NCBI GenBank assembly: GCA_038200275.1
Contig: JBBPYC010000097.1
Coordinates: forward strand, 1-59,908
Source: JBBPYC01 sp038200275
GTDB lineage: Bacteria > Pseudomonadota > Gammaproteobacteria > Burkholderiales > Burkholderiaceae_C
DNA length: 59,908 nt
Reading direction: 5' to 3'
Shown here: piece after piece, positions 25,886-35,599 of the stretch
How positions within the stretch are numbered: position 1 is the first letter of the stretch
How the letters are laid out: each line of letters begins with the position of its first letter
Program-made: the position numbers and the translations under genes
The notes under the pieces: model-generated
Seen by the model: the letters and a program-made list of their open reading frames with translations, nothing else
Database searches by the model: none
Told to the model about the DNA's origin: nothing

Positions 25886-26536
25886 ATGAGTACACCGGAC
25901 TATCAACGCCGCAGCAAGAACGAACTGGCCGCACGGGTTGCGCAGGACATCGAAGACGGCGCCATCGTGAACCTTGGCATCGGCCAACCCACGTTGGTCG
26001 CGAACCATCTGCCGCCTGGGCGCGAGATCATTCTGCACAGCGAAAACGGCATTCTGGGCATGGGCCCGGCGCCGGCTGAAGGGGACGAAGATTTCGACCT
26101 GATCAATGCTGGAAAACAACCGGTCACGCTGCTTGCTGGCGGGTCCTTCTTCCACCACGCCGACAGCTTCGCGATCATGCGCGGCGGGCACCTGGATATC
26201 TGTGTGTTGGGTGCGTTTCAGGTCTCAGCGACGGGGGATCTCGCCAACTGGAGCACGGGTGAGCCAGGCGCGATTCCCGCGGTCGGTGGCGCGATGGATC
26301 TGGCCATGGGCGCAAGGCAGACGTGGGTGATGATGGATCTGCTGACCAAGCTGGGCGAGAGCAAAGTGGTCGAGACGTGCAGCTATCCGTTGACGGGCAT
26401 CGGGTGCGTCAAGCGCATTTACTCGGATCTGGCGACGCTGGCTTGCACGCCGCAGGGGTTGAAGCTGATCGACAAGGTCGAAGGGCTGGAGCAGGCCGAG
26501 CTGGAACGGTTGGTGGGATTGCCGATCGCTGTGTGA
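25886..26536 (+). CDS. 3-oxoacid CoA-transferase subunit B (PcaJ/ScoB type)
   Basis: 216 aa. Beta subunit carrying the catalytic glutamate in LHSENGILGMGPAP. VNLGIGQPTLVANHLPPG, RGGHLDICVLGAFQVS and GDLANWSTGEPGAIPAVGGA are all diagnostic. It works as a heterodimer with the product of the gene 4 bp upstream. It ends the plus-strand catabolic cluster and is convergent with the TRAP operon. Confidence 0.94.
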   Translation: MSTPDYQRRSKNELAARVAQDIEDGAIVNLGIGQPTLVANHLPPGREIILHSENGILGMGPAPAEGDEDFDLINAGKQPVTLLAGGSFFHHADSFAIMRGGHLDICVLGAFQVSATGDLANWSTGEPGAIPAVGGAMDLAMGARQTWVMMDLLTKLGESKVVETCSYPLTGIGCVKRIYSDLATLACTPQGLKLIDKVEGLEQAELERLVGLPIAV

Positions 26537-26620
26537 ACCAGTCGTCGAGACGAAGGGATGCTGACAGTTCGAGTCAAAAGGGCTGCTGACGCCAGTCCGT
26601 GTTGTATTGTTAGCTATCGT

Positions 26621-27961
26621 TTATATAGCGATACGTAGCCAAGTCAAGGTCGCAGAGAGCAGCCCGGCCAGCGTCAACGCGAGCAGCGACAGCCGCAGGT
26701 TCCACCCCCACGCTGCGGTCTTTGCGTCGTAGCCGGTCAGGCGGCTCAGCAACAGAGAGTTGGCAGACCACGGGGTGCCGGCCACCGTCAGGCCCCAACC
26801 GCAGACGATGCCCACGCCGAGCCCCAGCACGGCCACAGGCGGCCAGATCGGCCCGAGCAGCGCACCGACCAAGGTGCCGGTCACGATCGGATTCAATCCG
26901 GCGCCGCCACCACCGAACAGCAACCACGGGACGACGAACGCCACCAGCGGGCAAGCCCACAGCGGCAGGCTGAAGGCGGGCCCGAGCAGCGATGAACCCG
27001 CCTGGCCCGCCAGCGCACCGAGAAACGCCGAACCACCGAGCACCACGAGTTCGTTGCCGACATTTGCAAGCGCCGGAATCTGCAGCGCCTCGCGTTTGAT
27101 CGCACGAACAGCCAAGCCAACGGCGACTACCGCAACGCAACTGACGGCAACCGCGCGTGCGTAGTTCGTGCCACCGGCATGGTTGGCCACATAGACGCCC
27201 GCGCAGATGGCGGCGATGGTGCCGGCAAAGCGCAGCCACGCGGACTTCGGCGATGCGGCCGCGGGTTCGGTAGACGCGGGCAGCGCAGTTTCCTGCATCT
27301 CCGGCTCGCGAAATGCGGTGCCGGCAAGAACGAAGGCAATGGCAAACGGGGCGGTCGCCGCGATCAACTCGAGCAACCGAAGCCCCGGCAACATCGTCAA
27401 CGTCAGCACGACGGAAATCGACAATGGCGAGCAGATCGAAGCGAGCGCGAACCCGCGCAACACAGCGCGCGCCGCGTTGCGGGCCAACGCGCCATCGCCG
27501 CTTTGGTGTTTGATCCTGCTGACCAGCGCGCTCATCACAGCAACCGCGCCGAAGTTGAGCGGCACTGCCAGCACGCCGGTTGCAAACGCCACCCCAAGAT
27601 AGCGCAAGAGCGGCCTGCCCGACAGCAAGCTGCCAGTCAGCACCTGGACATCCCGCGACGCGCCCAAAGTGCCAGACAGCAACAGCACCGCAATGACCAG
27701 CGTGCCGAGCCGGGTCGTGTTGGTCACTGCAAGCGCCAGCGCGGAAGGCGCTTGCGCTGCAGCGACCACCGCGCTGACTGCCACCAGCAACATCAGAACG
27801 CGTGGTATGCGCCGCAAGTCTGACCAGCCGAGCAGTACAGCAGTCAACAGCAGCAGTGCCGCAACCGTCTGGGACGTGGGCGTCGGCGCAACCAGCCCGG
27901 CCAGCAACGCAAGCCAGACGCACAGAGAGCGGGCCGTTTGAAGACGGGCCAGCGCCATCAT
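26621..27961 (-). CDS. Polytopic membrane protein, probable transporter
   Basis: 446 aa with about 11-12 hydrophobic helices and two re-entrant-looking glycine-rich stretches (PWLLFGGGGAGLNPIVTG and TVAGTPWSANSLLLSRL). It starts 22 bp after the TRAP permease stop, so it is the third gene of the TRAP-TAXI operon. The overall look is that of the ion-transporter superfamily of 12-helix carriers, but I cannot name the family. It could be a second uptake system for the same solute, or an exporter. Confidence 0.75.
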   Translation of the reverse strand: MMALARLQTARSLCVWLALLAGLVAPTPTSQTVAALLLLTAVLLGWSDLRRIPRVLMLLVAVSAVVAAAQAPSALALAVTNTTRLGTLVIAVLLLSGTLGASRDVQVLTGSLLSGRPLLRYLGVAFATGVLAVPLNFGAVAVMSALVSRIKHQSGDGALARNAARAVLRGFALASICSPLSISVVLTLTMLPGLRLLELIAATAPFAIAFVLAGTAFREPEMQETALPASTEPAAASPKSAWLRFAGTIAAICAGVYVANHAGGTNYARAVAVSCVAVVAVGLAVRAIKREALQIPALANVGNELVVLGGSAFLGALAGQAGSSLLGPAFSLPLWACPLVAFVVPWLLFGGGGAGLNPIVTGTLVGALLGPIWPPVAVLGLGVGIVCGWGLTVAGTPWSANSLLLSRLTGYDAKTAAWGWNLRLSLLALTLAGLLSATLTWLRIAI

Positions 27962-27983
27962 GACGCTTTATTAACCCGGGCGG

Positions 27984-30002
27984 CTAGGAAGTGCGCGGGT
28001 CGGTCTCGTCCCGCGGCTCGACCACTGCAGGACGGCCCAACAGCCGGTGCCCCAGATAGATCAGTATCACCAGCGTCACGCCGACCAGATCGCTGTAATG
28101 CTCGGGATAGATCAAAGCGAGGCCCGCAATCAACACCACAGCACGCATCGCCCAGCCGAGCCGACCGATGCCGTACAGATAGCCTTCCATCGCCGAAGAC
28201 AACACCCAGATCGCAACGATCGCGGTCAACGACGCGCTCAGGATGCCGGTCCACGGCCCCTGCAGGATCAACGCCGGATTGATCACGAACAGGAACGGCA
28301 GCACGAACAGCACGGCGCCGAGCCGCATCGCATAAAAACCTGTCTTGACTGGCGCCGAGCCGGCGATACCGGCCGCTGTGATGGCAGCCAGCGCCACAGG
28401 CGGCGTCAGATAAGACATCATCCCCCAGTACAGGATGAACAGGTGACTGGCCATCGGGTTCAGGCCTGCGGCGATCAAGGCAGGGGCGAGCAAGATCGAC
28501 AGAAAGATGTAGCAGGCACTCACCGTCATGCCCATGCCGAGCACGAAGCTGGTGATGGCGCCGGCGGCCAGCATCAGCGGCACACTGCCGCCCGCATACA
28601 GCAGCAGCTCGCGCGAGAACGCGCCGGCCACGCCGGTGTAGGACAAGCCGCCGACCACCAATCCGATGCCCGCGAGGATTGCGACGAGGTTCGCAAGGCT
28701 GCTCGTCAGATCGGTCAGAAAGGCGACGGTGCGTTTCCAGTTCAACCGATGGCGCGGGTTGAATAGGGAGATGCCGAGAAGCACCAGCGCCGAGTAGTAC
28801 GGCGCGAACGCTTCGAGCCGCATGAACAGCAACATGTAGACCAGCATCGCCAGGGCGAGCAGATAGGGCCAGCCGTCTTTGAGCGTGTCCCAGACCTTGG
28901 GGATCTCGTCGGCCGGCAGGCCTTTGAGGCCGCGCCGTGCCGCATAAATATCCACCTGAAACAGCAACGCCAGATAGAACAACAACGCCGGCAGGAACGC
29001 GGCGATGACGATCTCTGAATAAGGCACGCCAAGGAATGACGCCATGATGAATGCGACTGCGCCCATGACCGGTGGCATCAAGGTGCCGCCAGTGGATGCG
29101 CAAGCCTCAACCGCCGCCGCGTAGTGCGCTGGATAGCCCGTGCGTTTCATCGTCGGGATCGTGATCGGCCCGCTGGTCAGGATGTTCGTGATCACGCTGC
29201 CGGAGAGGCTGCCGAGGATCGCGCTGGCCAGCACCGCGACTTTGGCCGGGCCGCCGCGGCTTCGCCCCATCAGGGCCGCTGCAAAGCGCATGAAGAACTC
29301 ACCGCCGCCGGTGGCGGTCAGCGCCGCACCAAACACGACGAAGCCGATGACCAGTTGCGCAACCACCTGCATCGGGATGCCGATGATGCTTTCCACCCCC
29401 ATCACATGGGCGCGGATCGTCTCGCCGAAGGTGTATTGCGTGCCCCAAAGGAAGCCCGGCATGTGGTCCGCAAACAGCGGATAGGCACCGAACAACAGCG
29501 CAACGCCGAGCAGTAGCGGTCCGCCCGCACGCCGCACGCCTTCAAGCACCAATGCCAGCAATATGCCGGCCGCGATGGTCGCCTGAACCGGGGCCGAGTA
29601 ATCCCAGCCTTGTTGAATGATCGTCAGGCCGTTGTGCCCAAGGTACAAGCACGCGCCAAGCACGGCCACGCACAGAAGCCAGTCGTACCAGGGCACATGC
29701 TGCTTTGCGCCTCGCCATGCGGGGAGGCTGATAAAAGCCGCCGCAAGGAAGATGCCAATCAGGTAGTAGAGATACGCATTGCCGAGCGGCAGAAAGCCGA
29801 GCAGCGACAGGTTGAAGGTCTGGTTGATCGCCAGCACCATGCCGATCGCGCCGAGTGCGAGCCAGATCCAGCGTGCGCAGCCGCGCAGCCGCGGATCTGG
29901 TGAATGCTCCAGGGACGCCTGCAACGGCGCCCCGAGGTTCTGGCCAGTCTGCGACGCTGCCGCCGGTGCGGCTGCGGCAACTGCGTGGGAGTCGTGTGCC
30001 AC
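27984..30002 (-). CDS. TRAP transporter permease, fused 4TM/12TM subunits
   Basis: 672 aa. Residues about 45-190 form the small DctQ-like part. The rest is the DctM-like part with LGSLSGSVITNILTSGPITI and EACASTGGTLMPPVMGAVAF. GMGMTVSACYIFLSILLAPAL follows. The DctM blocks are characteristic of the TAXI-type fused permeases (DUF3394 group). It uses a sodium or proton gradient to import a carboxylate delivered by the binding protein encoded 20 bp upstream. It has a cytoplasmic Ala-rich N-terminus. Confidence 0.94.
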   Translation of the reverse strand: MAHDSHAVAAAAPAAASQTGQNLGAPLQASLEHSPDPRLRGCARWIWLALGAIGMVLAINQTFNLSLLGFLPLGNAYLYYLIGIFLAAAFISLPAWRGAKQHVPWYDWLLCVAVLGACLYLGHNGLTIIQQGWDYSAPVQATIAAGILLALVLEGVRRAGGPLLLGVALLFGAYPLFADHMPGFLWGTQYTFGETIRAHVMGVESIIGIPMQVVAQLVIGFVVFGAALTATGGGEFFMRFAAALMGRSRGGPAKVAVLASAILGSLSGSVITNILTSGPITIPTMKRTGYPAHYAAAVEACASTGGTLMPPVMGAVAFIMASFLGVPYSEIVIAAFLPALLFYLALLFQVDIYAARRGLKGLPADEIPKVWDTLKDGWPYLLALAMLVYMLLFMRLEAFAPYYSALVLLGISLFNPRHRLNWKRTVAFLTDLTSSLANLVAILAGIGLVVGGLSYTGVAGAFSRELLLYAGGSVPLMLAAGAITSFVLGMGMTVSACYIFLSILLAPALIAAGLNPMASHLFILYWGMMSYLTPPVALAAITAAGIAGSAPVKTGFYAMRLGAVLFVLPFLFVINPALILQGPWTGILSASLTAIVAIWVLSSAMEGYLYGIGRLGWAMRAVVLIAGLALIYPEHYSDLVGVTLVILIYLGHRLLGRPAVVEPRDETDPRTS

Positions 30003-30021
30003 GTCAGGGGGTCCGGCCGAA

Positions 30022-31161
30022 TCAGCGCTTCAGCGTCTTGAGAGCCGCCTCGCGTTGTTGATCCCAGATCTTGGCGAACGCCTCGTCGCTCTTGCCGTCG
30101 CCTTCCTTTACAGCTTTGGGCCAGGCGGCACGCAACGCTTCAAGCCGCGCGAGTCGGGCATCGTTCCATTTCTGGTGTTCGTCGTTCCAGATGCCCTTTT
30201 CCTTCAGGTAGCGAATCGCACCATCATGGAAAGGTGCATCGATCGCGGGCGTGCCGGCCACATCGAGCTTCCAGCGCGGCATCACCTTGGTGGCATCCTT
30301 GTAGATGTCGTAGGTCTCGTCCACCGCTTTGGTGATTGCATACACCTCATCGGCCGACATGTCGGCGCGCACCGTGATAATCGGGTAGCGGTAAGCGAGG
30401 ATGTTGACGGGCTTCGCCTCGCTCAACCCCGCGCCGACGGTTTCCTTGTTCGACTGGAAAAAAGGGGCAATCGCCTTCAGCCGGTCCCAGCCTTCCTTGT
30501 CGTCCACAGGCATGTCGATCCAGCGAATGCCACGCGGGGACTGCTCCAGTTCGTACAGTTGGCTCGGCGTGGTGGTGGTGCACGACGCATCCGCCTGATT
30601 CTGTGCGACCGAGCTCATCGCAGCGCCGTAAGTCGGGAACGTGATCGCTTCCACATCGGCCTTGGTCATGCCGGCGAAGGCCAGGAATGCTTCGCATTTG
30701 ACATTGACCGACGGGTTACCGGCAACGAACGCAACGCGCTTGCCCTTCAGGTCCTTCAGGGTCTTGATGTTGGCATCCGCTGCAGTGAACACGCCGAACG
30801 ATCCCGGGCGCCCGGCGATCACGCGCAAGTCCTGCGGGCCCCAACGGCGCGCAGCGAAGTCCTCGATTCCCTCGGTTGCGAAGAACACTTCCGTTGCCAG
30901 AAAGCCGACATCGGCACGCTTGGTCAGCACCGGCTGCAGCCGGCCAATCGACGAGCCCGACGGCTGAATACGAATGCGGGTGCCGTACTTCTTGCCAAAC
31001 GCATCGGCCATTGCTGACGCTTCTGCGTAGCCAGCCGAGCCGACGTCATAGGCCGACCAAGTCATCGAGTCCGGCAGCTTGTCGGCGGCAAGCGCAGCGC
31101 CGGTGCCGAGCATGGCAACGGCTGCGACCGAGGCGAGCAGGGTGGTGCGAAATTTGTTCAT
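30022..31161 (-). CDS. TAXI-family TRAP solute-binding protein
   Basis: 379 aa. The signal peptide MNKFRTTLLASVAAVAMLG ends in ALA-AD. TAXI features are SWSAYDVGSAGYAEASAMAD-like N-terminal strands, IQPSGSSIGRLQPVLTKRAD, LKGKRVAFVAGNPSVNV and the helical C-terminal end. It binds the solute in the periplasm for the fused permease downstream. The start ATG is preceded by AATGGAGACACC (GGAGA); an upstream in-frame start would place extra residues before the signal peptide. Confidence 0.93.
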   Translation of the reverse strand: MNKFRTTLLASVAAVAMLGTGAALAADKLPDSMTWSAYDVGSAGYAEASAMADAFGKKYGTRIRIQPSGSSIGRLQPVLTKRADVGFLATEVFFATEGIEDFAARRWGPQDLRVIAGRPGSFGVFTAADANIKTLKDLKGKRVAFVAGNPSVNVKCEAFLAFAGMTKADVEAITFPTYGAAMSSVAQNQADASCTTTTPSQLYELEQSPRGIRWIDMPVDDKEGWDRLKAIAPFFQSNKETVGAGLSEAKPVNILAYRYPIITVRADMSADEVYAITKAVDETYDIYKDATKVMPRWKLDVAGTPAIDAPFHDGAIRYLKEKGIWNDEHQKWNDARLARLEALRAAWPKAVKEGDGKSDEAFAKIWDQQREAALKTLKR

Positions 31162-31329
31162 GGTGTCTCCATTAAAAGATGTTTGTATCGACCGCTGCAC
31201 GTGTCATTGGCTTGCATGAACGACTGACGTGCACGTCCGCTTGGGAAGTGAAATCGCGATCGATCAAACCTCATTGGTACCGAGCTGCAGCTTCGGACGA
31301 CGGCCTCAATCAGTATGCAACAGTCCACC

Positions 31330-32575
31330 CAAGTGCATGATTGCCTCGCGCTTCAGCGCCCGGCGCGTTTACTTCCTTGGGATTGCGCTGTTCACACTGT
31401 CGTCGGCTGCGTGTGGGTTGTCGGACGCGTTGTGGAAATTGATCACGACGCGGGTGGTGCAAGGTGCAGCCGGTGGGCTGATGATGACGGTGGGGCGCAC
31501 CCTTGCACTGCGGGACGCGCCGAAGTCGCAGCTCGTGTTGATCACTTCGTTGCTGGTCTGGCCGGCGTTGCTGGCCCCTGTGCTCGGGCCGCCCCCGGGC
31601 GGCTGGATCACGACGTACGCTTCATGGCGTTGGGATTTTTTGCTGAACTTGCCGCTTGGGCTGCTTGGCCTTTTGTGCGTGGCTCGGTGCGTACCGCCCG
31701 ATCCGCCCGGCCTGAAGGTGCCGCTCGACTGGCGCGGTGCCGCTGCTAACCGTCGGTGGCCTCGGCACATCGTTCGTTGGCCTCGAATTGACCGCCCACG
31801 CGTCTGGCGAATCGGCCATGTGGGCGCTTGCCGCAATGCTCATGGGGGTCGGCGCTATGATGCTGCTGCCGGCGGCCAACCATTTATTGCACGCTGCGCA
31901 CCCTCTACTCAGTCTGGCACCGCTGCGAGTCCAGACTCTCGCCGTCTCCACATTCGCGGCCGGCATCCGCAGTTCGATGTGCCTGCAGGCCAGACCCTAT
32001 CTGTTGCCGCTGCTATTTCAGCTGGGTTTTGGAAGCACAGCGGCCGAAGCGGGCGCCAGGGCTGTTGCCGTATTTCCTCGGCAATCTGCTGACGAAGTCG
32101 GCCACCAGGCCTTTGTTGCGGCGGTTCGGCTTCAAGACTGTGCTGATTGCCGACGACACCTTCGCGATGGTGTTGATCGCCGCATTGGGCTTGGTCGATG
32201 CGCAGACGCCCTGGAGCTGGTCGACTGTGCTGCTGTTCGTCGCCGGCGCTGCTCGATCGATGCTGCTGACGGCGCTGAACACGCTTGTGCTTTGCCGACA
32301 TCTGACCCGCAGATCACCCAGCCGCAGCGACGCTATTTTCGGTGTCCTCGTTGCCTGGCCAGACGCTCGGCGTTGTGGTGGCCACATTGACGCTCGCAGC
32401 GGCGAAGGCGGCGGCAGGTCGGCCGACGCTGGAGCCAGCAGACTTCCAGATTGCCTTCATCGTGATCAGCGTGATCGGGCTTCTGCGGGTGCTTCGTTGT
32501 GTGGCGTTGGCGCGCGATTCGGGCGAAGACGTCAGTGGCCAGGTGCGGCGCGACTCAGGTGGTGCCTTGAAGTAA
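31330..32575 (+). pseudogene. Decayed MFS (DHA2/EmrB-type) transporter
   Basis: Fragments of one multidrug-type MFS protein lie in order but in different frames. RFSARRVYFLGIALFTLSSA and VVQGAAGGLMMTVGRTLALR come first, then GWITTYASWRWDFLLNLPLG. A shift near 31,740 leads to LLTVGGLGTSFVGLELTAHA. Another near 32,030 leads to LLPYFLGNLLTKSATRPLL. A last one near 32,340 leads to SSLPGQTLGVVVATLTLAAA. The first two helices are also missing, so at least three frameshifts plus an N-terminal truncation have killed the gene. Confidence 0.85.
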
Positions 32576-32643
32576 AACCTCGCGGGACGGCCCGAGCGCG
32601 CTGAGTAGCAAGCCGGCTGCACCGTGCGGCGCCGCATCTCGGC

Positions 32644-33282
32644 TCAAGGCGACGGTGTCTTCGGCGTGTAGTCGCACCACAGCGCTACCGGACAGCGCCA
32701 GCACAGCGGTTTGCGCGCGACGCAGACATACCGGCCATGCAGGATCAGCCAGTGGTGCGCCTGCGGCAAGTACGCTTGCGGCACGCGGTCCAGCAGCTTG
32801 AGTTCAACGAGCAGCGGCGTGGCGCCGGGTGCGAGCCCGGTCCGGTTGGCCACCCGAAACACGTGCGTGTCGACCGCCAGCGTCGGCTCGCCGAACGCCA
32901 CGTTGAGCACGACGTTCGCCGTCTTGCGGCCGACGCCGGGTAAGGCTTCGAGCTCGACGCGCGTGCGCGGCACGTCGCCGCCGTACTGCTCGATCAACTG
33001 GCGGCAGGTGGCAAGCAAGTTTTTTGTCTTGCCGCGGTAGAGGCCAATCGTGCGCAGATATGGCTCGAGCCCGACCGTGTCGAGCGCCAGGACCGCTTGC
33101 GGCGTGCTGGCCACCGCGAACAGCTTTTTTGTCGCCTTGTTCACGCTCACATCGGTCGCCTGCGCGCTCAGCAGCACAGCTGCCAGCAGTTCGAACACGC
33201 TGGTGTACTGCAGCTCGGTCGCGGGTGTCGGATCTGCGGCGGCGAGCGTCGCAAAAAACGGTTCGATGTAGGCGCGTTTCAT
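32644..33282 (-). CDS. nth: Endonuclease III (DNA glycosylase/AP lyase)
   Basis: 212 aa, typical length. Removes oxidised pyrimidines. The helix-hairpin-helix ALPGVGRKTANVVLN carries the catalytic lysine, and VDTHVFRVANRTG the catalytic aspartate. The 4Fe-4S ligands lie in CVARKPLCWRCPVALWC near the C-terminus (Cys-x6-Cys-x2-Cys-x5-Cys). It lies intact between two decayed genes. Confidence 0.96.
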   Translation of the reverse strand: MKRAYIEPFFATLAAADPTPATELQYTSVFELLAAVLLSAQATDVSVNKATKKLFAVASTPQAVLALDTVGLEPYLRTIGLYRGKTKNLLATCRQLIEQYGGDVPRTRVELEALPGVGRKTANVVLNVAFGEPTLAVDTHVFRVANRTGLAPGATPLLVELKLLDRVPQAYLPQAHHWLILHGRYVCVARKPLCWRCPVALWCDYTPKTPSP

Positions 33283-33301
33283 GCTGCGCCCTTGCCTGGG
33301 T

Positions 33302-34263
33302 TCATCGGCCCGCCATCGCCGTTATTGGCATGCGAAGTCGGCAGTTGAAGACGCCAGTGGCTGGGTCCATCTGGAAGTCTGCGCGGTACCAATCGATGTC
33401 TGGCTTTTTGTCGGCCTGCCAACCGCTTTGCGGCAACCACTGGCCGTACAGGTTCATCCAGGCCGCATGGATGTCTGCGTTGCGGCCTTCGAACGGCGCA
33501 CATGCGTACTTTCCGCCTGCGAAACCCTGCACACCGAAGCCGCCTTCCGGCTTGAAGCCGGCACGCCCCCGCCACGCAGTAGTCGTAACACAGCTTGTCG
33601 GCGGGCGTGATCTCGGGGTGGTCCTGGCCGATGCCGGACCGGTCATACTGCGGCGGCACCAAAGCGCGTTGCGCGTACCACTGGCCGCAGCGTTCCCAGA
33701 TGTGGCCAATCGCCGGGTCGCCGTAGGGTCCGGTGTGGCGCGGATAGGCAAGGCAGTGCGCGGGGCGGGTGTTGATTTCAATTTTCATGCGTGTTCTTTT
33801 GGTTGCTATGGCCGGCCCGACGGGTCGAGCGATTGCATCGTCGGAGAGCGCTGCCACGCCGACTTGATTCGGCTTGTGAATCGATTGATGAATCTTGCTC
33901 AACTCATCGCGACGGCGTGCGGTCCAGTCGCACGAGCCGCCGCGTCGCCAAGTTGGCGGCGGCATGCTGAAATGCGATCGATCAGCGCGCGAGAACACGT
34001 TGGCCGAGGCGAACCCGACATCCAGCGCAAGGATTAGCGCTGTCTCGCGCAGCCGGCTCACCGGCCGCTGTGCGGCCGCTTCGATCCGCAGACGGCGCAC
34101 GCAATCGGCCAGCGTCTCGCCGGTCATCGTCTGGAACACGCGGTGGAAATTCCAGGGCGAAATTGCGCAACGGCCGCCAGCGTCCGCAGATCGAGCGGAT
34201 CGAGCGGATCGGCAAGATGCTTGCCGATGTGGTCTTGTACACCGTGGATGCGCGCGAGTAATG
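33302..34263 (-). pseudogene. Decayed AraC-family regulator with GyrI-like C-terminal domain
   Basis: On the minus strand the order is AraC helix-turn-helix then a GyrI-like effector domain, split over several frames. LLARIHGVQDHIGKHLADPL is followed by a shift. FQTMTGETLADCVRRLRIEA and ALILALDVGFASANVFSRA come next, then another shift. MKIEINTRPAHCLAYPRHTG and IWERCGQWYAQRALVPPQY follow. A further shift near 33,575 precedes EGGFGVQGFAGGKYACAPFE and DIDWYRADFQMDPATGVFNC. No single frame gives a working protein. Confidence 0.8.
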
Positions 34264-34405
34264 GCTCTGAGAAGCGGTGGCGGACGAGGCAGGCGATGTG
34301 GGCATGCGCGCCGAGTTTAAGAAGCGGCGCCCGGTCTTGGGCCTTAGCAGGTGGATTGGCGACAATATCGGCTTGTTCGCCCGCCGCCCACTGGAGAGCC
34401 CCGCC

Positions 34406-35599
34406 ATGCCGATGCAGTTCGCATCCCGCCTCGACAACGTAGAGACTTCCGCGATTCGCGAGCTGTTCAAGCTGCTCGGCACGCCCGGGATCATCAGCTT
34501 CGCGGGCGGCTTTCCGGACGCAGCGATGTTCGATGTGGACGGCATCCGGCAGGCGGTTGACCAGGCGCTCGAGATCGATCCGGGCAGCGCGTTGCAGTAC
34601 GGCGCAACGGAAGGCTATGGTCCCCTGCGAGAACAGCTTGCAGCGCTCATGGTGGGCAAGGGCGTGCAGGTCGACTCGCAAGAGCTGATCGTCACGACCG
34701 GCAGCCAGCAGGCGCTCGATTTGATCGCCAAGACCATGATCTCGCCGGGCGACAAGGTGATCATGGAAGGGCCGACGTTTCTCGCGACGATCCAATGCTT
34801 TCGTCTCTACGGCGCAGATGTGGTCAGCGCACCGATCGATGCAGACGGCGTGCGTGTGGATGAGCTGGAGAAACTGATCATCCTGCATCGCCCGAAGTTG
34901 ATCTATCTGATCCCCACATTCGGCAACCCGAGCGGCGCGCAACTCAGCCTTGCGCGCCGCAAGAAAATGCTCGAGCTTGCGGTGCTGCATCAAGTGCCGG
35001 TGGTGGAAGACGATCCGTACGGCGACTTGTATTTCGACAGGCCGCCGCCGCCTTCGCTGCTTGCGTTGACGGCAGATGTGCCGGGGAGCCGCGATTGGCT
35101 GATTTATTGCGGCTCGCTGAGCAAGATCCTGTCGCCGGGTTTGCGCGTCGGCTGGCTGATCGGCCTACCAGCACTGCTGTCCCGCGCGACCATGTGCAAG
35201 CAGTTCAGTGACGCACACACCAGCACGTTCGCGCAGGCCACCGCCGCGCAATACCTGCAGTCCGGCCGCATGGAAGCGACCTTGGCGAACGTGCGTGCGG
35301 CCTACGGCCGACGTGCCAGCGCCATGGGCGATGCGCTGCGACGTGAACTAGGCGATGCAATCACGTTCACCCAGCCGGCTGGCGGCCTGTTCTTCTGGGC
35401 ACGCCTGACGGGTGCGAACGGCAAGATCGCCGACGGCAACGCATTTGCCAAGCGGGCGATTGAGAAGAAGGTGGCATTCGTGCCCGGCGCCCCGTTCTTT
35501 GCGACGAACCCGGACCCTGCGACCTTGCGGCTCTCGTTTGCGACCGCCGACGTAGCCAGGATCGAAGAAGGCGTGGCGCGCTTGGGCGCTGCGCTGTGA
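34406..35599 (+). CDS. PLP-dependent aminotransferase (fold type I, LysN/2-aminoadipate type)
   Basis: 397 aa. ISFAGGFPDAAMF, YGATEGYGPLREQLAALM, IVTTGSQQALDLIAKTM, PTFGNPSGAQLS and EDDPYGDLYFD are typical. The PLP lysine lies in YCGSLSKILSPGLRVGW. This group includes 2-aminoadipate aminotransferases and the enzymatic half of MocR regulators, but no DNA-binding domain is attached. I start at MPMQFAS after GGAGAG; earlier starts run into the decayed regulator. The stop overlaps the next gene by GTGA, so the two are co-translated. Confidence 0.92.
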   Translation: MPMQFASRLDNVETSAIRELFKLLGTPGIISFAGGFPDAAMFDVDGIRQAVDQALEIDPGSALQYGATEGYGPLREQLAALMVGKGVQVDSQELIVTTGSQQALDLIAKTMISPGDKVIMEGPTFLATIQCFRLYGADVVSAPIDADGVRVDELEKLIILHRPKLIYLIPTFGNPSGAQLSLARRKKMLELAVLHQVPVVEDDPYGDLYFDRPPPPSLLALTADVPGSRDWLIYCGSLSKILSPGLRVGWLIGLPALLSRATMCKQFSDAHTSTFAQATAAQYLQSGRMEATLANVRAAYGRRASAMGDALRRELGDAITFTQPAGGLFFWARLTGANGKIADGNAFAKRAIEKKVAFVPGAPFFATNPDPATLRLSFATADVARIEEGVARLGAAL

